64,000 nucleotides of DNA from Coniochaeta sp. PMI_546 (taxonomy: Eukaryota; Ascomycota; Sordariomycetes; Coniochaetales; Coniochaetaceae), in contig MU271150.1 of the NCBI GenBank assembly GCA_021432605.1, positions 1,488,001 through 1,552,000 of the forward strand. Reading direction: 5' to 3'. Under the pieces are notes generated by a model. That model was given only the letters and a program-made list of their open reading frames with translations. It was not told where the DNA came from and made no database searches. Shown here in pieces: positions 34,710-45,049 of the stretch; the stretch's first letter is position 1; each line of letters opens with the position of its first letter. The position numbers and the translations under genes are program-made.

Positions 34710-35090
34710 CTGCAAGGCTGGCTCCAAGGCAGGGTGCAGTACTCGCTGGGAGCCAGGTGTAGTACTGGCTTCAAGACCGGCTCCAGTACTCGCTCCAATA
34801 CTGGCTGCAAGCCAGGCGTAGTACTGGCTGTAGTACCGGCTCCGAGCCAGGTGTAAGGCTAAGTGCGAGCCCGGGGCAGTCCCCCACGCAGTCTTCCACG
34901 CAGGCTTACAGCCAGTATTACAGCCAGCCTTGGAGCCAGTACTGCGCGCAGTGGTAGCTTAGAGCGAGTCACTGGCTTTGGAGCCAGACCTGCACCCAGA
35001 CCTCGACCCAGGGCAGTCCTCTGCGCAGTATTACACCCAGCCTTGCACCTAGCCTTGCACCTAGCCTTGCACCTAGCCTTGCACCAGGTG
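34710..35090. repeat. Degenerate minisatellite whose units switch orientation
   Basis: The left half (about 34710-34860) carries units such as AGTACTGGCT, GGCTCCAAG and GGCTGCAAGCCAGG. The right half (about 34861-35040) carries their reverse complements, such as AGCCAGTA and GGAGCCAGTACTG. It ends in a perfect 12-bp array, CCTTGCACCTAG, three copies plus a partial (35041-35085). The orientation flip near 34861 makes the block an imperfect inverted repeat. Confidence 0.75.
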
Positions 35091-35295
35091 TTCCTCAGTG
35101 AGTTCAATGCGCAAAGACGACCGACGTTTGTATCCGTAATCCCAATAGCCTAACAGACAGTCAAGGAAACGGTATCAATATTGTCTCGACAAGCCATCCA
35201 ACGTGTACATAGGGAAAATGTGCGATAAACAGAGCACCAGTTAGGCCGAGGCCCCCGAGAAACCGGCAAGGCAGTAACACCAAACCACCCGCAAT

Positions 35296-37544
35296 TCAGT
35301 AAATCGGTCTCCCCTCCTCCCAGCTCTTATGTACCCCCTTGACCAGTTCCTTGCCCTCAGACTCTCCATCATTCTCCTTGACGTCGGGCCCCCAACTCAC
35401 CCGGCCGCTCTTACGCCTCCTACTGCTCCCCCCGTCGGTGATAGCACCACTTGAAGGGCCAATCCACTCCCACGCCCGACCAACCTCGCCGTTCCTCCCC
35501 TCTCTCTGTCCGGTGCGAACATTGCTATTCTGCTCCACAACAGCCTTGACCTTGGCCCACACCCTCTCCCTCTCGGCAAGACTGTGCCGCGACCTAAGCA
35601 CGTCATCTCTCAGATTCGGCAGGAACAGAAACGCATCATCGCTCCCGTCCTCAAACGCCAGCTCCTTCTGCGCAGCCAGCCGCTCGAGGACCAAGTCCAC
35701 AAGGCCGGGAATCTGGGCAGCGGTCTTCTTGTGCGACCGGTACCGGTTTCTCCCGTAGATGGCAGAGAGGACGGCAAGGATCAGAGATCCAATGCCGACT
35801 CGATGTCTTGCCAGTCCGAGCTTGACGCTCCGTCGGACCGCGCACCCGATCGGAAGGCGAGCGAGAGAGGAGGACGATAGCCGCGCGGGAGGAAGACGTC
35901 CGGAATCTCTGGCTCTATGGGTTCGGCGACGGGTCTGGTTAGTTCGCCCCTGGTCAGAATTACGGAATTATGCGGATATGTGAGGATGGGGGGAATATGT
36001 ATGGGATAATGGAGGGGAAAAAAGGGGCCGTGGAGGACTTACTCTGGCTCTTCTTGGACAACTTCCACCTCGTCGCGGGATTTGATCTCGCCTATCGCTG
36101 CTGTCCAAAGGTCGTCGAACTCCTCCTTGCTCATGCGCTTGGAACGCTTCTGAGAGAGAGTTTCTCTGAGTTCTTCCTCGTCGATAACCGGCGTATCCAC
36201 CGGCGCGCCTTCTTCGGTAAGCGGCTCGCCGCACTCGTACTTCGCACGACGGTCCCTTAGCTCCTCTACGGCGCGGTCGGCGACGGCTTGCACGCGGCGG
36301 ACTTTCTCACCGTCTGGCTCGCACGTTGGTGGCAGGGGAACCAGGCCGGCAAGGGAAAGTGGGTGAGGCTTGAGGATGAAGTCCTGCTCGCAGCGGACCG
36401 AAAAGTCCTCGTAGCAGAACGCGTGTGGCGGGCAAGGCTCGCATTGTGGCTCGACGAGGGCTATGGCCCAGTCGGGCAGGTTGATATTGTCGGGTATGGG
36501 CACCAGTTGATTCGCTGGTCGGCCGAGGCCACAGTAGCCTACAGCTAACTTCTCCTGTCTGTACCATGCTGCATAAACACTGAGTAGAGTAGTCACTAGC
36601 AGCAAGAGGGGGTTGGTGTAGCTCGACTTTCTCCGTGCAGGGGACGGGAGTTTCGCACGCGCGAGAAGGGCTCGTTGCGGGTTCTCGGCTTCCGCTTGTT
36701 GTAGCTCGAGCTGCGCTTCCGGAGTGAACTCCTCGCCTGCTTCGACCACCTCTTGCCGAGGAGTCCTGGGGCCGTCGCTCAGCCGCTGGCCGACTTGATC
36801 TGCAGAGCGGTAAAGATCCGAGTCGAACGGTCCATCTGTACGGCGTCGGTTTGACGGCGTCTTCGCCTTCGTAGTCTCAGGCCCAGTCGTCTTCCTCCGA
36901 CCACTGGGCGTCCTTGATGGTGCCGGCGGTGAACTTCCACCGCTCTGGAACGGATTGTCGCTGCTGAAGACACCTTCCGTCTCAGGCGTCCGCTTGAAAA
37001 AGCTTTCTTCCCTTGGCGGCTCAAGCTTCACTGGCGGCGTCGTGGCAGTTACGACGCGACGCGGCTTTCGAGTCGATCGAGACCCAGCGTCTACATCGGT
37101 ACTGGTTTCCGTGTCGGACACGCCGACGGCCTGAGCACTAGCCGACCGCGACTGCCGCTTGCGCGGACTCTCGCGGGTTGCTGGCAGAGTGGGCTCGGTT
37201 TCGGAATCTAAAGACTCGCTCTTGGGCCTGGTGCTTTTCCTAGGCGATCGCGCTCTTGAGGCTGTTGGCGGAGGCATCAAGTCGTGGTCATCCATGGTCG
37301 CGGATTGCTGAGAGTCCGCATCGACGATGCCTTTGCTCATTCGCTTGACCCTTGCGCGGGCGGCGAGAATCTTCCTTGATTGCGGCATGACGTGCTCATT
37401 GAAGAGGTCGATTAGCTGGGGCTTCTTTGCGGTAGATGGATACTGGACATTGTGGGCGACGAGGATGGAGCGTAGCCGCGGTACGGTGAGCGACTTGGGA
37501 TCGAAGCCCGTCTGAAGGTATTCGACGCTCTCGTTGTCCGACAT
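35296..37544 (-). CDS. src1: Inner nuclear membrane protein SRC1/HEH (LEM2/MAN1 family)
   Basis: Exon 1 is 37544-36043 and exon 2 starts at 35908 (or 35914) and ends at 35296, giving 704 (or 706) residues. The N-terminus holds a HeH/LEM-like fold (about residues 14-60, SLTVPRLRSILVAHNV). A long basic, Ser/Pro-rich linker follows, then a membrane helix near 313-330 (YTNPLLLLVTTLLSVYAAW), a lumenal part with paired cysteines (CEPCPPHAFCYEDFSVRC), and a second helix near 537-552 (GIGSLILAVLSAIYG). The conserved MSC domain follows (SLAERERVWAKVKAVVEQNS, GRAWEWIGPS). These proteins sit in the inner nuclear membrane and tether chromatin, rDNA and subtelomeres. The acceptor was chosen to keep the MSC frame; a third acceptor at 35934 would instead change frame (see findings). 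Confidence 0.9.
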
Positions 37545-38724
37545 GGTGACGACGGTCTGAGGTTAACTCGATAGAGGTGTAGCTATGTCGGCCTTCGTCG
37601 CACAAAACGCTTAGAGATGGACGATTTCGAGGGATGTTGGAAGTAATGTTGCGTGATGAAGCAGATAACACCGGGCTGCGGGGAGCTCTGAGCAGATATA
37701 TGTCGGAATCAGCAAATGCCAAGCTGACGTCGTTCCTACAACATCTGCACCTCAAGCTTTCTTTGATGCTCGTTGTGCCAGCAGAGCAGTCGCATGCGCG
37801 GAGTCTTTCATAGAACTCTGCGACAGCAATTGAGACGTGGGCGACAATGAAGTCGATGTGATAAGTGCAGTCTGAGGAAGGAGCAGTAGAGGCCGAGAAG
37901 AAAGTATTGATTTTGATAGTGGGCGGAACGGAACTGGCGCATGGGAAAACCGGTTGTCTGAGGCAACAGCTACCATACCTCCTAGTACCTTACTATGTGC
38001 TGGAAGAGGCCACTTGTCACGCGCCACATTTTACGCCACATGACCGAGCTACGTAAGCAGTCAAGCCACAGACCTCGGTTCCCATGTTTTTTGGTGGCGA
38101 ATATGATGTTCAACTCCTGGCAAGTGCCTGGAGGTCGACAGGAGTATTGGAAGGCAAGAAGCTAAGTAACCCGTAATGCCGCAAGCCCTCTTTGATCCTG
38201 ATCAAAATCACTGCTTGAGACAGTGGATGCGTCGTCACGCCCATTCGTACACCTTCTCGCTCTTTCCGAATGATGCTTCCACCCCAGCCTGTTGTGTGGT
38301 CTCGCCAAACAAGTCCCTTCTTGTGTCCTGAACTCGAGGCTGTGTTGAAGGTCGGGTAATCAGGGTCAAGGTTTGTGCAAGCAACAAGAGCCAATCACAT
38401 GCAGAACTCGAAGCTGTCGAAGCGCATCACGCTTCTGTATTATCATTATTGCGCTCAAACGGCTGCAACTCTGAGAACCCTCGTCCTGGAAGACCATGCA
38501 CCGCGCTCATGCAGACCATTTAGGTTATCTGATTCCTTCTGCGTGACCCAAGACACGTATTTGCGAGCCGTCCCGCGGAATATCACAATCGCGCATTCCA
38601 TATATCCTGCGATTACCGCGTTTGCGTTCGCTGCGCTGAAGCGCTGAAGCGCTGAGACGCCATATCCCTCCGAACCTGTAGCCAAAATACTCCTCGTAAA
38701 CCAAAGCAATCCAATCCAAAGACT
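37545..38724. other. Intergenic region upstream of SRC1
   Basis: The 1.18 kb contain the SRC1 promoter and the 3' end of the bHLH gene. A short direct repeat, GCTGAAGC, occurs twice around 38637-38651. No other feature is supported. Confidence 0.5.
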
Positions 38725-40871
38725 TTATTCCCCTCCATCGTCTCCCTTGCCCGCCACCATCAACTTCCTCTCCGCCTCCTCCGCCCGCTTATTAGCCTCC
38801 TCAACTTCCCTCTTCAACTGCTTGATATAGTCAATCGCCAACTCGACCGTACTGGCCTTGCTGTTAGGCACATTTCCTCCCCCTCCCCCTTTTTTATCCC
38901 TCTCCCTCTCCCTTTCTGCCTCCGCCGCCTCCTCTTTCGGATCCTTCTTCACCTGCGGTAACAGCGTAGCCATCTCCATCAGCGCCGAGTTAATACGATT
39001 CCTCCGCCCTTGCTCCGCGATCTTGTGGCTGGTACGTTTCGAGGTCAGGTTCGTGGAGAGCTCGGTGGGGTAGGACACGCCTGCCACCGTGTTTCCTTCG
39101 AGTATGCGTTGGTAGTTGGACTTTGTGGCCAGCAGATGCGAGGCCGTGTCTTCGGCCGACTGGCCACCTGGACCTCCTGGGAGAAGGGGCTTGATGTTGG
39201 GGGATATTTTGGGCAGGAGGGCCGGAGAGACATGTACGGAGGAGATCGACGAGCGCTTTTTGCTTCCTCTGGGTGCTAGCAGGGGGGTCTTCCTCTCTGA
39301 GGTCGAAGTGTTGGGTAGGATCTGGGGACTCTGGGTTGCAGATAAGGCTGTCATTGGTTTGACGAAAGGGGAGTGTGTTGGTTGGAAGGTAGACTTCTTG
39401 GCTGAGCCAGAGTCCGATGCTGAGAGTATTGGTGTTCGTGATTCTACGGTAGGTGTGGTCTGTGCCTTCGGGAAGTTTGCTGATTCTGGGAGCTCGAAGC
39501 TCTCGATGTGATCTGACGCGAGTGGCTCTTGGCTGCCCGATCTTCCGCCGGAACCCCGGTTGTTGGGTGAGCTCAGCTTCATAAGAGACGCTGGCGTTGC
39601 GGGAGATGGCATGCCCGGCAATAGGACATGGCTTGATATGTGATGGGCATGGGTTTGAGCCGCCAAGAACGGAGATGGCTTGGCAGATCTTGATTTGGGT
39701 ATGGGCGGTGGTGGCATATCTATCAGTGTGCTGTCGTGGAGAGCCTCCGGTGACACAGAGCTGTTGTGGTCCGAGTCTGTAGTGCCAGGCGTTGCTGATG
39801 CAGAAGTTGGTAGTGCAGGTAACGGCAGTTGCTGCTGCTCATGCTCCGCAGCCTCGACCAGCTCACCCAGCACCTGCTCGTTTAATAGTGGCGTTGTCGT
39901 GGTTTTCCGCCGCTGGGGCTTGGTTATTGGCGACTGCCGAACGCTCGCCTTGCCTCTCTTGGCTGCGTTCTTCCTTCCTTTCTTGGTACTGTCTCCAGTA
40001 CTCGGTACTAGGCCAGACAGGGGGGAGCTCTCCATATCGAGCTTCACGGGGCTCGCGGTCATAGAGCCGTGTCTGTGCTCAAACGAGACCATATTGTCGC
40101 TTTGTGCGTGTAACGCAGGAGACGTTAGGGGGCTGAAGTAGGCCCCCGGAACGGTAAACTGCGCGTCAATGGGGAAGTGTGTCTCAAGGGGCGTCACGGC
40201 GGGTGACACCAAGGGAGTGAACAAAATCTGGAGAGCTAATCAGTACTGCGCGTCGCACCGAAACGAGGACTCAAGGCGCTTACCTCTTGCTGTTCCTTTA
40301 ACCGCTGGTAGCGATAGTCTAAAGGTTGTTGCTGGGGCGTCTGGTCGGATTGCGAATGATTGGAGTAGTAATGGTGGGTTCCAGCCTGGAGTTCCAGACT
40401 TTGAGGTGTGGGTGGTACAATTCGCTGCTGCTGCTGTTGCGCAAACAGAGCTGCTTGTTGTTCGTGCAGTTGATGTTGTAACTTTTGGTGCTGTAGAAAC
40501 TGAATCTGAGCATCAATAGTATTGACGATTGCCTCGGTAGGTGTAGGTGGTGGGATCATGGTGGCCGGGATTGACTGATAGGTAACGGCGGACGTCATGG
40601 CAGGCATCTGATGCAGACCAGCCGGATCAGACCTGGCCAGCATGTCTGGGGTGTCGGTGCCAGTCATGGCCGTGTCTAAGGTCTGTCGGTGCTGATTTGG
40701 CAGCAAATGATTATTTGCGCCGTTGCCATCATGGAAGTCTTGGAAATCGAATTGCATGCCGTCGCCCATATTGTCCATGCCATTCATATCCAGGAATTGT
40801 TGAAAGTCATCGTCCTGGCCTGCCTGCATGCTATGGTCCTGGCCGTTCCAAGTCGAGTTCATCATGGACAT
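38725..40871 (-). CDS. nuc-1: bHLH transcription factor, NUC-1/PHO4-like
   Basis: Two exons, 40871-40284 and 40227-38725, with a 56-nt GT-AG intron; 696 residues. The ATG at 40871 is the first in frame after an upstream stop. The N-terminal half is disordered and Gln/Asp-rich. The motif FTPLVSPAVTPLETHF after the splice site resembles the one I know from NUC-1 proteins. The bHLH domain lies at about 594-675: basic region RTSHKIAEQGRRNRIN with the H-E-R contacts for CACGTG-type sites, a long charged and glycine-rich loop, helix 2 (KASTVELAIDYIKQL) and a short leucine/charged extension. NUC-1/Pho4 activates phosphate-acquisition genes under phosphate starvation. Family placement is good; the precise role is inferred. 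Confidence 0.87.
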
Positions 40872-43800
40872 GGCTGATGTCCAGTGCGAGATCTGGGCCT
40901 CGGCTTCTCCCAACGTTTATTCCGCGCCTTGCCAAAACAGAATGTACGACTTGGGATTCCAATCACTCCTTATACAATTCCAAGCCCAGTGTCCGAGAGC
41001 GTGTTACGGTCAACAAGGTTTTCTCAAGCGTGTAGAGTCGACGTCGTCGTGTTACGGGAGCATCAATTCGCACAAGTCGAGTCCCCGGGGACTCGGGATT
41101 TCGTACGTAGTAGCGAATGCTCAGTCAATTCCACTATCGTCGCTACCGCTTGATATGTGCGGTGCAGTGTATCTCAGTGTCGGATTCAAAGGCACCGGGG
41201 AGGAGAGACGGTTTAGTGATCGTTGTAGTAGTGTAAAGAGTACTCTGAGACAAAGTATTATCGGAGTTGAGGACCATAGATCGACGTTGAAAATGGTTTC
41301 CTTGGAGGGGGGTTTGAGGTGTTGAAGGACGGCCGCCGCTAAGGTGGTGGGGCAGATAGAGATTGAAATGGAGTTCGAAATGGAGTGCGCCCGTCGTCGG
41401 CGCAGCTCACGATTGGCCAGTGCGGCGCATTACTGCACCGGGAAAAGCGCAAGTCAGAAGAACGGAGGGTCTTCAAGTCGCCCCGGTCGAACCCGTCGAC
41501 TTTCATTAGCTCATGATTCATGTGAACCCGGAACTTGACCAACTCCAACCTCGTCCATCCAACGCCATCCCACGAACGCAGGCGCTATTGCTGAATTGCA
41601 CATCCATTTATTACGTATCCGCCGTTGCGGGATATTCGACAGCGATCATACAGTGTATAGCCTTGACGCGCTATGGCAACAGTAGGGCAGAGTGGACACC
41701 ATGTCGTGTTGTGGTGCGGTGATGTCTCCGTCTTCGAGTTTTTTTTCCCTGTTCCCTTGTTTCGGGCTCCTCTTTTCGAAGCTATTTTCTACGCGCGTAC
41801 GCAAGAGGATGCTAAGAAGGCTATTCCTTTAAGAGGTAGGTCCCTTGAGATTTTACCACGCTGACGACAGGGTGAACTACGACTATATGGAGAATCTGAC
41901 CGACCCGAGGCTATTTAGTGTATGTATACCTTCGTATGCTCCATCAGATTGGAATAAACAAGGTACCTACGCTACATGCACATACGACAACCACCTGCCA
42001 CATGAGAATGGGCAAGTGATTTAAGAGCAGAGGTACACTTAGACACGGCGCATCAAGCGTCTAACCCTCGACCAATGGCCTGTCATACCAGCTCCCCCAT
42101 GCTGAGCGCTCGCCGCGGCATGACACCGCACTGTCGCCCAGTTAGGCTTGGTCCGAAGCCACAGTGATGCATGGGGTGCACATCAACAAGACAGCCAGGA
42201 CCAAGGAAGCCGTCCACCGTACCATTACGACTTTTTGTTGGATCTTGAAGCCTGGAACCCTTTTGAATGACCGAGTTTCGACGGTGCTTACACAGTAAAC
42301 ATGCACAGGCGAACTAATGCTTGCTTGCTGTCGACAAACAACACATCATACCACCGGACGCAAATAACCTGTGATGTTAACTGACGCAGCGACATGGTCT
42401 GCAGACGCCGCAACGGACATGGTCTGCAGACGCCGCAACGGACATGACGAATGTCGGGTCGTCTTCCGACAACATCAGGAAACCCCAGGGTTCCACGAAA
42501 CGTGGGGGTCAGAGTTCTCGACCCCGTCCGTACCCCGGACCGCGCCATGTCGTCCCGGAACTGTGACCAGCCTCTGCATATCAAGCCACGATCCTTTTTC
42601 GTCACCGAGGACGGCCAGATGTGGACACCGATGGCTCGTTAACGTCCATGTCGATGACAGCCTCTCACAGTGGGGAGATGTTATCTCCTCAATCGTAAAT
42701 GTGTATCGGCTTGGATCGAATCCATGCACCCAACGCTTTGCTTCATGTTCCCTCGCGGTCTTGAGGTGCTGCACTACGGTCGTCCACCAAAACATCTGAC
42801 CAGAATTGGGTGCTTATGTGGTCAGCTTGTCTGGGGATCCAGGACTGTACATTTCAGCAGTCAACCCGCGCGGGCGTGTACTTACATTGGAAAGCAGAAC
42901 TACAGCATACTTGGAGCATGCGTCACGATGAACACAACTTTTTGGAACATCAAGAAGATATCAGCTTCTTCATTCTATGGACACTTTGTTCATCTCACCG
43001 AAGCTATCTGTCTAGTCGTTCAGTCCTGTGTGCATTACCCTTTTCTGTGTTACAGAATCGCCCTGCCAGGACGCGACATTGTTTTTGTTTCTGGAAACAT
43101 CAACTTAACAGACCTCTCGGTACGACTCACCTGCGGCATACCGAGCCGCCTGTCCAAGCATTAAATTATTCTCTCGTCCGCCCAATACCATATCCTCTCC
43201 CTGCTGACACGAGTCGGAATATCGCGGACGTGGTAAGACCCCTGGAGTTTGTGTAGAGATGCGACCTCAGACCGACGGTCTCTCTATGATGCTGCGACTG
43301 CATTTACGTTGCGCACTTCGGCAAACAAGGTAATACGCATTGCCGACAAGAAGGGGCTGGACTTGCCACGGCCAATTCTACGTCTAGAAGTATGACATCG
43401 ACTAGCACTGCACCTCACAGCCTGTTCTGCCATGAGAGCTGTAAGACATCCGTGGAGGTGGAGTGCTCGTCACATCCCATTGCAGCCCTCTGTACACGGG
43501 ACAGTACGAGTAAATCTCAAAGCAAGCATTAAGTCTCGAGTTAGAAGCGTTTTACCGGGTGGAAGGTTTGTTGTAAGCAGGGCCGTGCTGAGTAAGTAGG
43601 GGTAACATGTCTGTGTAGGTTTGCGAGGGAGTATTCTGCTCAAGGGCAGCTGGAGAGTTGGGATCTCGGAGCTCAGCCCTCATATATTGCAAAGATGTGA
43701 GGTTAAATGCTCGACACCATGTGACCCGTCTTCATGGATAGGGTAAGATGGTAAAGGACCTCGAGAAGTGACCTATGTAGAAGCGTTGTTCAGGAATGAC

Positions 43801-44135
43801 TTCATTATCCAACTTTGACTGACCAGAAGCGACAGCACATCATCCGAGTTTCCGCAAATGCGCAAACGATGCTGGCTGTCTTGACCGCAAACGCCCACGC
43901 TACCTTGAAAACGAACAAGGTATTGGGCTGCGAAGTCGATACGGCCTGAGCCATCTATCAATACTTGACAATGAACAACAATGGCCACGAACGCATCTCA
44001 AAAGACGAGCCAAAGGACCGAGGCATCACCATTCATGGCTGACCAGCAGGCCTACCTCCACCTCTCTCGCCATGTACTCCCCCTATCCCGTCACAACCTA
44101 GCAAGCGGGATTCCAGCCACCCCTGCCTTTTACCC
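40872..44135. other. Large gene-poor region
   Basis: About 3.3 kb upstream of the bHLH gene. It includes that gene's promoter and a 25-bp duplication at 42396-42445. Open frames around 42290-43260 exist on both strands but show neither domains nor plausible composition. I call no gene here. Confidence 0.45.
42396..42445 (+). repeat. Perfect 25-bp tandem duplication
   Basis: Two identical adjacent 25-bp units beginning GGTCTGCAGACGCCGCAACG. A further GACAT before the first copy extends the match by five bases. Each unit contains a CTGCAG palindrome. Confidence 0.9.
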
Positions 44136-44462
44136 CTAAACTCTAGTAACAACAATCTGCCTCCTCCCATTCGACGATCTACCAACACTCCACGGCCGCC
44201 TGGCCATGATCCACCTCCAACCCTGGTGGAGGTATCGTACCGGTCGCGCCAGACGGCACAACGAGACCAGGCGGTCATAGCAACCGTCGCAGAGCATCGA
44301 CTCATCGGTCATGGGTAAAATAGGGTAGGCATTTTCCCTCCGTTGCCGGCACATCTCGCCTTCCCGGTACAAGGGGCAACGTATCAGGGTTGCGGATGGC
44401 TGAGGGGAGAGGACAAGGGCACAGAGGCGGCATGTGAATGTTATCGAGGCGTAGGCGCACAT
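44136..44462 (-). CDS. Possible small Cys-rich protein
   Basis: An ATG-initiated frame of 108 residues with an ordered cysteine pattern: CRLC near residue 11, RCP near 28, MCRQRR near 38 and LCDGC near 58. Many ascomycete genomes encode small unnamed proteins starting near MC with similar spacing (CxC, RCP, C, CxxC), which may bind zinc. There is no signal peptide. The last 40 residues look less constrained. It stands alone in a gene-poor region, so it could be chance; without homologs I cannot decide. Confidence 0.4.
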   Translation of the reverse strand: MCAYASITFTCRLCALVLSPQPSATLIRCPLYREGEMCRQRRENAYPILPMTDESMLCDGCYDRLVSLCRLARPVRYLHQGWRWIMARRPWSVGRSSNGRRQIVVTRV

Positions 44463-45049
44463 TGTCTGACTGTTGGTAGGGAATGAGAAGATAAATTAGC
44501 TCTCAAATCTGGACGTTGGGGGTCGCAATTCGTGCAATTCGAAAATATGTCCATGAATCAGTGGTGACAGGCCTTCAGGTGGTCAGTCGAACGGACGCGT
44601 TAGAGCAGAGTACTTGGTCTACTGGGAAGCCACCATACAGCAGGAGGAAATGCGAGGTCCCTAAATAGGAGAGCTGAGCGCGAGAAGATATCATGTCGAT
44701 GTTTCGCAAACAAAGAAGCGCTGTTCCAAGCTGCCTTACTGCACAAAGCATTGTCACAACTGGAAGTACGCGATCATAATAATGGTTGCAGAGAACAATC
44801 GACGATCATGGAAGAAAAAGTTTCTCATTGACATCCCCGTCCAATACATTACCAACGACGACCATCGAAAAGAACTAGGTATCTCGAGAATAGAGCAAAG
44901 AAGCAAAAGTCTGATGAGAGGAAAAAGTACCAAGATCTCTTTGGTATGCCGTATGAGACCGTCGAGACGAACGTAACCAGTCAAAGCCATCGATGAACCA
45001 ATTCCAACTATTCCTTTCCATACCATACCATAGCATACCATCGTGGACA
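44463..45049. other. Intergenic region before the tyrosinase 3' end
   Basis: The 587 bp hold nothing I can identify beyond the presumed 3' untranslated part of the tyrosinase gene. Confidence 0.45.

Noticed and set aside
42705-42725. Sequence like a tRNA B box (GGATCGAATCC)
   Set aside because: No matching A box at a suitable distance and no cloverleaf could be folded by eye.
42670-43164. 164-codon plus-strand frame in the gene-poor region
   Set aside because: Composition rich in Cys, His and Trp without pattern, no domain and several overlapping frames of the same length; not distinguishable from chance.
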